Assembly: GCF_028769735.1 (NCBI RefSeq)
Contig: NC_088171.1
Span: 131,705,533-131,769,532 of the forward strand
Direction: 5' to 3'
Length of the DNA: 64,000 nucleotides
Origin: Zonotrichia leucophrys gambelii
Taxonomy: Eukaryota > Chordata > Aves > Passeriformes > Passerellidae
Shown: one piece after another, positions 58,001-64,000 of the stretch
Position numbering within the stretch: position 1 is the first letter of the stretch
How the letters are laid out: the number at the start of each line of letters is the position of its first letter
The notes under the pieces: model-generated
The model's input: the letters and a program-made list of their open reading frames with translations, nothing else
Told to the model about the DNA's origin: nothing
Databases searched by the model: none
Position numbers and translations under genes: made by a program

Positions 58001-61000
58001 CACCAGAATATCCTATCAGTATTTGGTTCTTTCAGGGCACAGTGGAAGGCAGTTCTCTCCATGCTGACCTGATGTAAACAATAGTTCAGCTCCACAGTAA
58101 AGTTGACGCAGATGACTGCCAGCAGTCCCTTCCAGAAAACAGTTCCATGATTCAGAAATGAACAACATATAACCCTTATTTGGCTTTAGGTTGTGTGTCT
58201 TCTGATGAATTCCTTTATGTTGTTGTTCAATTGCTTACAGTTTCTTATAAATCAACAAAAAATTTTCTTAAAGTCACTACAAACACATGGCCATTTCTGG
58301 CAATATATTACAACAATTTTTCAGAGCTATATGAAAGCTATCTTTTATACCAAAACTATTAAATGAATCACATTAAATATATCAGTATTGATATTAAAAA
58401 AACATTGATTCACAAGAATATTCATTGGTGTGGTACAGAACATCCTGTTCTTCCCAAATCAAATTTTTGTGCTTCAATAACAGATGCTCCCATCTCTATT
58501 TGCCTTAATTTAAAAATGCCTTGCACCTGTGAATTTCTAGTAATGCACTTCTTATTGCCTCTTTCTTTGTTATTGTTGTTGTTATATATTCTATAGGAGA
58601 CATGGTTTTAAAGTGCTGGGGTTTTTTTCAGGCTGTGAAGTATGTGAGAACAGCCCTCCACCATGGAATAATAGTCCTTGCTGCATTCAGTTCATTGTAG
58701 TGTGTAAATAATATGGCAATTTATACCAATGGGAATAATGGGCAGATCACTCAAAGCATTATTCCTATAAGAACTGTGCATGGGAGCTTGTCTGCAAGCA
58801 GCAGGTGCAGAAAGATACTGCATAGATCTGTAAGTAACATGTTCAATATCTCAGCTTGCTGAGAAGGAGATGCATGTTTTATGTTTTTTTTTCTAAATCC
58901 AACCAAGCATAATATAATCTCACTGCTTCTTACTTCAGGAAATCAAGTTCCCTGTTATACAAGGTCCTGGAAGAAATTTTTGTCAGATCAGCCTGACAAT
59001 GTCATCCACATGTCAGGGTAAAATGTCATTAAGGATGAAACATGAGTTCCCACCATAACATTTTCCACTCTCTTTCCTAAAGCAGTAGTTCTTTCATACA
59101 TGCTCTCATGGCCATAAAAGGTATCTTTGTCAGTAAGATAGGAGCTACTAAGCTCCTCCAACAATTCTACTTTCCAATCCTCAAAAGCATTGCTTCACTT
59201 TGGATATTTCTAGACCATCTCTATTTCTGCTTTTTATGCAGGGTCTGAGATGATGTTTCACTAAAACACTGTACAGCTTGTGACTGCTGGGGCCCTAGAA
59301 AGTGAGTACATAAGCAAACCATAAACATCAAATATTACACCTATAATGTAGTATTAGTTGTTCATGAAGCTGAAAGTGAATCTCGGAAGGTTCTTATACT
59401 TCCTGTTCCTTATACTTCCAAGTATTTTCAGCTGAGACTGTTCTACTAACTGGTTTCACAAGACAGCTTTAAGCTATGTGCAGTTCTGTGCTGTTGTGTT
59501 TTAAAACTTCACACACTCCTTGGTTTAAAAAGTAACGCTTACTCTGTTTCCTGCTTAGCCCTTTTCCCTCTTTGCTGTCTTTATCCTCTATGTAGAAATA
59601 AACACAGATTCTTCCTTCAGTGCCCTATGACTGCAGCAAAAAAAAGGCACTACATCCCAGCTGAGACCAAAAACTCCCCTGCCAGCCATCTTTCCTTGTA
59701 GAAGTTGACGTGCCAGAAAGTTTGAAGGTACAGCCAAGTAGAAAAGGTCTGGTTTGGCTGGCATAACTAGAAAGCATGCCAAGCCATTGAGGTGACTGTA
59801 CACATATAGAAAAATAAATACATAAAATGATATATAGGGTCACTTTGACCACTGCAAACGCATGCCAAAATATTGTCACTGTCTTGGCTCTGCTGTTTTA
59901 ATGGGTTTTGCAGCCAGGCCAAAACCAGGCCCTCCATTAGCAGCTTCAGTCTCTTGCTCCTCTCTGGCAGGCAGAGCAAAGAGCCATTCAAACCCCAGGT
60001 GCTCAGCATAGCAAACTCCTTGTTTGTAAATACAGGGGTTCTGGTTTGAATCCCTCTGCTTACACTCTCTGGTTTTCTCATTTTTAAGACAGCAATGAAC
60101 CCCCAGATGCCTGGAAGACTCAGAAAGTGCAGTTAGGAATGTCAGGAGGTCAGCTGTGTCCTAGCACTTTCCTTTCAGTATCTCCATAAGACAGTCTTTT
60201 CCTGAGAGAAATCTTCACTCCTGTTACTTATTCCTACTGGTTTATAAGCTCTGTGCACACATTTGAATTTGTTATCCCTGCTTCCCTGACACTTACCAGC
60301 TTCCCTCCTCTGCTTTTCAAGGAAGGTACAGCCTGGGCACAGTGACATTTTCCTTCTCAGTGAGTCTACCAGGTACCAGAATGATAAGAGATAACATGAG
60401 GGTGACACAATACATGGTACAATGCAGCAATAGAAACACCTCACTTTGTTCCCGCTGAACTCATCTGATGAATATTCCGCAAATGCAGCCAGTAAGCAAT
60501 CCACTCACTCCCTGGAGCAACTCCTGACCAGGGAAAACCAGCTTTGCTGAACAAAGATGGTTATATGCCCTCTTTTTGGTCCAAAGAGGACTTTTGCACG
60601 TTTTGTTGTAGTGTATTGAGCTCTAAAAACTGGAAAACCGGAAAAATATCTCAGCTTCTGACTGTATGTAAATTGGCCCATGCTACACCAGTAAACTGTT
60701 GTATAAAACACAGGGATGGGAACGTCTCTTCAGGGAAAGCTTCACAGATATTAGTTTAGCAGGAAGTAGAAACACAGTAATTCCCAATGGACATCCTAAT
60801 TCTCTTGGATGGTGTTTCTAAATGCACATCTGGTACTCAAGAGCTGTGTTTCTGTGTTAAAGACTTGTGGTTGGGTAAACCTGTGTTCTTTTTTGGATGT
60901 TGAAGAGCATGGTACATCTACTTGGAGAACACTTACTACATTTTTTAATGAAAACCTCAACAAAAGACATATAATATTTTACTCATTTCTATTCCAGCAG

Positions 61001-62559
61001 TCACCCCAGTCCAGTCTTACTTTTTTTTTTTTTCTTTCTTGCTTATACCAGACTGATGGACTTTAGGAGCAGAAGAGTTTGCCATCTGATTTCTTTCCAA
61101 GCATAAAGATTTGAGGAATTAACTCCTTTTTAACATTGAACTGAACTCTTGAGTTCTTGAACTTTTGAGTTCGCTTTTAGAAGAACATCCAGTCTTAACA
61201 AAAACATTATCAGGATTTTAAAGGGTGGAGGCTCGATCAACACCTTTAAGAAATTTCTTTCAGGAAAAAATTATCTTCACTACTAAAGTTCTAGAATGTT
61301 TACTTTAGCTTTTAAATATTTGGCCGTTTCTCTTACTATTTCAGTTGCCATACCTCTGTAGTACTTGTAATCTCATGTGCATGAGCTTGAGAAAGGATTC
61401 ACCTCATTTAGCTGTATCCATCTCAAAGCTGGCCTTCCAGCCCAGAATGTCTCTGCAGTCATCCTGGTGGAGGACCAGTGTCTCCAAAGTTCATCTCATC
61501 CCACCTCCTCTACAGACCCATCTTAATATGAGAATGACTGCTTTCCACATGTCTCTATGGTCCGCCTAAGAAGGCCAAGTACTTAGATCTGACCTAAAAG
61601 AACAAAACTACATGACTAAATTTTAGATTGCTCTAATCTCACTAAGAAAGAGAAAATGAAGCTGTGGAAGCATTGCCATTGAACAAGGCTGCCCTTCTTT
61701 AGCAGTCATTGACTTACTCTTGCTTCTACTGCTCTGCCATCTGCCCCAAACACACGTGAAGCTGTCTAGTCTTTATTTCTTCTGCTTTTTTTGAATGATG
61801 GCAGAATAATATCAAGGTGTTTTTTTCAGTCTTTTTGACCATATCTAATATTTCAGGATGGAGAAACATTACCTATGGCTCTAGACTGTTTTTTTGAAAA
61901 CCTGTTTTGTGAGCTGCCCATAGTTTTAGTTTTAACGTCATATGCTTTGCTTCCACAAATGTGCAGTTTTTAGCAACTGCATCTGAACATTCTCCTCAGC
62001 ACCTGTTTGAACTGAACAGATATGATCAGTCTCCATTAGCTTTTCCTCAGCTACAGAAGAGCAACATGTATTGACCATCAGAGCCAGATCAGTATAAGAG
62101 CATGCACTGTATTCACTATAAAGGCAGCTGAAGGATAAATCACACACCTGAAAGACAGGCAGAGCTCAGTAACATACAGGGAATTGGATCTGTGGCCACA
62201 CACATGAAAAATGGTGGCAGATCACGATCTGAAGCACTCTTCCAAATGTCTAACTTCCAGTTCTTAATCAGGTCAGATATTTTTACACATAATCAGTTAT
62301 TTGTAGCACTTAAAAGGCAAACAGTTCCCCATTCTGTTCTGAGCACCATCTTGGAAAACCACTTCAAGGGATTAAAAAAATTATGATAATCAAAATGTCA
62401 AGTGAATTTCCTGCTTCCCCACCAGCCATACAGCAGGTTTGAGGGCAGTAAGATTGGGGCAGTTTGGATCTGAACACTATTTTGTATCGACAGCCCCAGG
62501 TTAGGAAATCTACACTTGAGTTTGACTCAGGGCTGGAAACAAAGGGAGCAAAACTTTCT
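55045..62559. other. Non-coding stretch, no feature recognised
   Basis: A long run of AT-rich host DNA with T-runs (for example 61020-61033). All frames are under about 110 codons and random in appearance. A GGTTTGAATCC tRNA B-box-like string at about 60050 has no tRNA fold around it. No transposon recognised. Confidence 0.5.
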
Positions 62560-62900
62560 TGGTGAGTGAGCCAGGCCACCAAAGCCGCCTGGGCCAAGAT
62601 GCTGAGAGACCCTCATCCGCTCCGGCTGCCACAGCGCACACAGCAGGGACACCTGGCAGGGGACACCCTGGGGGACACCTGGGGGGACACCTGGCGGGGC
62701 CTGGGGCTGCAGCCAGCACGGCCAAGGCTCGGCACAGCCAGACTGTGCGTGCCCACAGAGCAGAGAGCCCCAGTGGAACCTGTCCATGCATCCCCTGAGC
62801 AGCTGCTGCCATGTAAGGCCGTGCTGAGTTCATGTGCAAGAGTGTCTCTGAAAGCCACAGTGACTTCCACAGGTGGCTGTCTGCATTCCCTATGAGCCAA
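62560..62900. other. GC-rich patch with CpGs
   Basis: A sharp rise in GC and CpG compared with both sides. Frames are open in several readings on both strands (109 codons plus, 134 minus) without any recognised family. It contains the short tandem repeat at 62646-62699. It is too small and CpG-poor to call a CpG island with confidence. Confidence 0.4.
62646..62699. repeat. Short G-rich minisatellite
   Basis: Four imperfect copies of a unit built on GGGGACACCTGG, with irregular spacing of about 11-16 bases. Four G-tracts of 4, 5, 6 and 4 lie at 62659-62662, 62670-62674, 62681-62686 and 62696-62699, with loops of 7, 6 and 9 bases. This could form a G-quadruplex on the plus strand. Confidence 0.8.
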
Positions 62901-64000
62901 GACTCCCACCTTAAACACAGGGCTGCCCACTGGTGAATCAGACACAGCCTGTGTCCTCAGCATCCCTGATAAACAGGGAAGCTCTGGGCAGCACTCACCA
63001 GGAAAGCAGGATGGCATCCTTCACCTGCAGTGAGCAGGAGAGGAAAGCACACTTCAAAATCAAGGAATCTTCCATCTCTTCCCACTGAGATGTGGCTTCC
63101 AACTCCATAAAAGGTGGTGCTTTCTCTCTAATCCCTAATAATTCCTACTATAGGATACATTTCCTGTTGTCTGTGAGATGTTACTCATGACAGTATCAGG
63201 CACAACTTAATTTTCTGCAGGAAATTTTTTTTTTATGGTGTGTCCTTCAGCAATAACAGTCCATCCTTTAATGGAATATTAATTACTTGTTTTGTTATTA
63301 CGATATGGCAGCAGCTGCTCTCTTGTCACAGCAAGAGAGCTGTTCTTGTTCTTGCCCTTGTTCTTTCATTTCTTTCTCCCTTCAAGCCCTCACCTGGTTC
63401 CCAACTCCCATAGTTTCTGAGCATCATGCTCTTTCTACCTTCTCTTTTTTCAGTCTTGCAAGGCAATTAATCTCTTTTTCCCTAACCTGTATCCAGAAAA
63501 TAAGATATCACTCAGAGTTGATACCTGAAGTTCTGGGCTAACAGTATACATTTTACATTTCTGGATGAATGACAGAGCCTGCAAACTGAGGTGATAAGCA
63601 AAATTCTAAACTTCCTAAATAGTTTCTAGCAAAAATACAGGAAATCTTAGAGAAATTAAATATATGTAGTTTAAAGAGCAATGCCAATATCTAAACTGCT
63701 GCTCAGTTTATAGTTTTCAGGCCACAGTTTCTAAATAAATGCTTAAACACCTTGGCTGCACAGTCCTTAAAGTATCATAGTGTGTTACTGCAAGTTTTTC
63801 TTTTATGTCAGAGAAAGAGAACAAAAAGTGAAGAAATATTTTTTTTCTTAAGAGGTCACAAAAAATTATCTGTTCTAGGGTCCAACTTCTCTATGTGCCT
63901 CAACATCCAACCCTAAACCAACACAGAGTGATGGTCACCCTCTAAGGACAACTTGTCCTAAAAGAAATGCCCATGATAGAGTGAATGTGTCAAACTGGGA
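62901..64000. other. Non-coding stretch, no feature recognised
   Basis: Returns to AT-rich host DNA. A 9-bp inverted repeat at 63317-63340 and a T-rich run at 63224 are the only structures seen. Confidence 0.5.

Noticed and set aside
60040..60062. GGTTTGAATCC, similar to a tRNA B box
   Set aside because: No A box at the right distance upstream and no cloverleaf can be drawn around it.
62566..63017. Long frames on both strands in the GC-rich patch at 62.6 kb
   Set aside because: Mutually exclusive frames over a minisatellite-like, stop-poor sequence, with no recognisable protein family.
63317..63340. 9-bp perfect inverted repeat with 6-base loop
   Set aside because: Several such short stems are expected by chance in a window of this size.

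Overview
This window looks like non-coding bird nuclear DNA, either intergenic or from a very large intron. It is AT-rich by eye. It contains several pieces of CR1 non-LTR retrotransposon, including copies that end in the ATTCTRTG-type 3' motif typical of avian CR1, and one solo endogenous-retrovirus LTR with perfect terminal inverted repeats. I see no L1 or Alu-type elements, no bacterial-style gene packing, no CRISPR array and no tRNA or rRNA gene. I found no complete protein-coding gene. Almost all open frames are short and are what chance, GC-rich blocks or antisense readings of CR1 would give.

Layout. 1-1000 is unremarkable. 1001-1180 (minus) is a short CpG-enriched open frame behind a plausible splice acceptor and is the best candidate coding exon. 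A degenerate CR1 3' end lies at 4870-5100. A CA microsatellite (7085-7164) leads into a GC-rich block (7166-7890). A solo LTR (9451-10051, minus) is followed closely by a decayed, internally deleted CR1 (10150-11250, plus). An unusual CR1 chimera lies at 13891-14665 (minus), in which the endonuclease region is joined directly to the element's 3' end. The centre (14.7-53.3 kb) is mostly unannotatable sequence with microsatellites, homopolymers, two old CR1 scraps (28822-29000 and 42545-42670), three weak exon-like signals (21804-22015, 29268-29530, 31412-31662), a 75-base poly(A) tract at 43495 and a perfect 16-bp hairpin at 45860-45903. The longest element is a 5'-truncated CR1 at 53335-55044 (plus) with a disabled reverse transcriptase. 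A GC-rich, minisatellite-like and potentially G-quadruplex-forming patch lies at 62560-62900.

Nothing here works together as a pathway or operon. The story is one of transposon fossils of different ages in host non-coding DNA. I did not find a new biological system. The observations most worth checking are the CpG-rich exon candidate near 1 kb, the 45.86-kb hairpin and the CR1 endonuclease/3'-end fusion.
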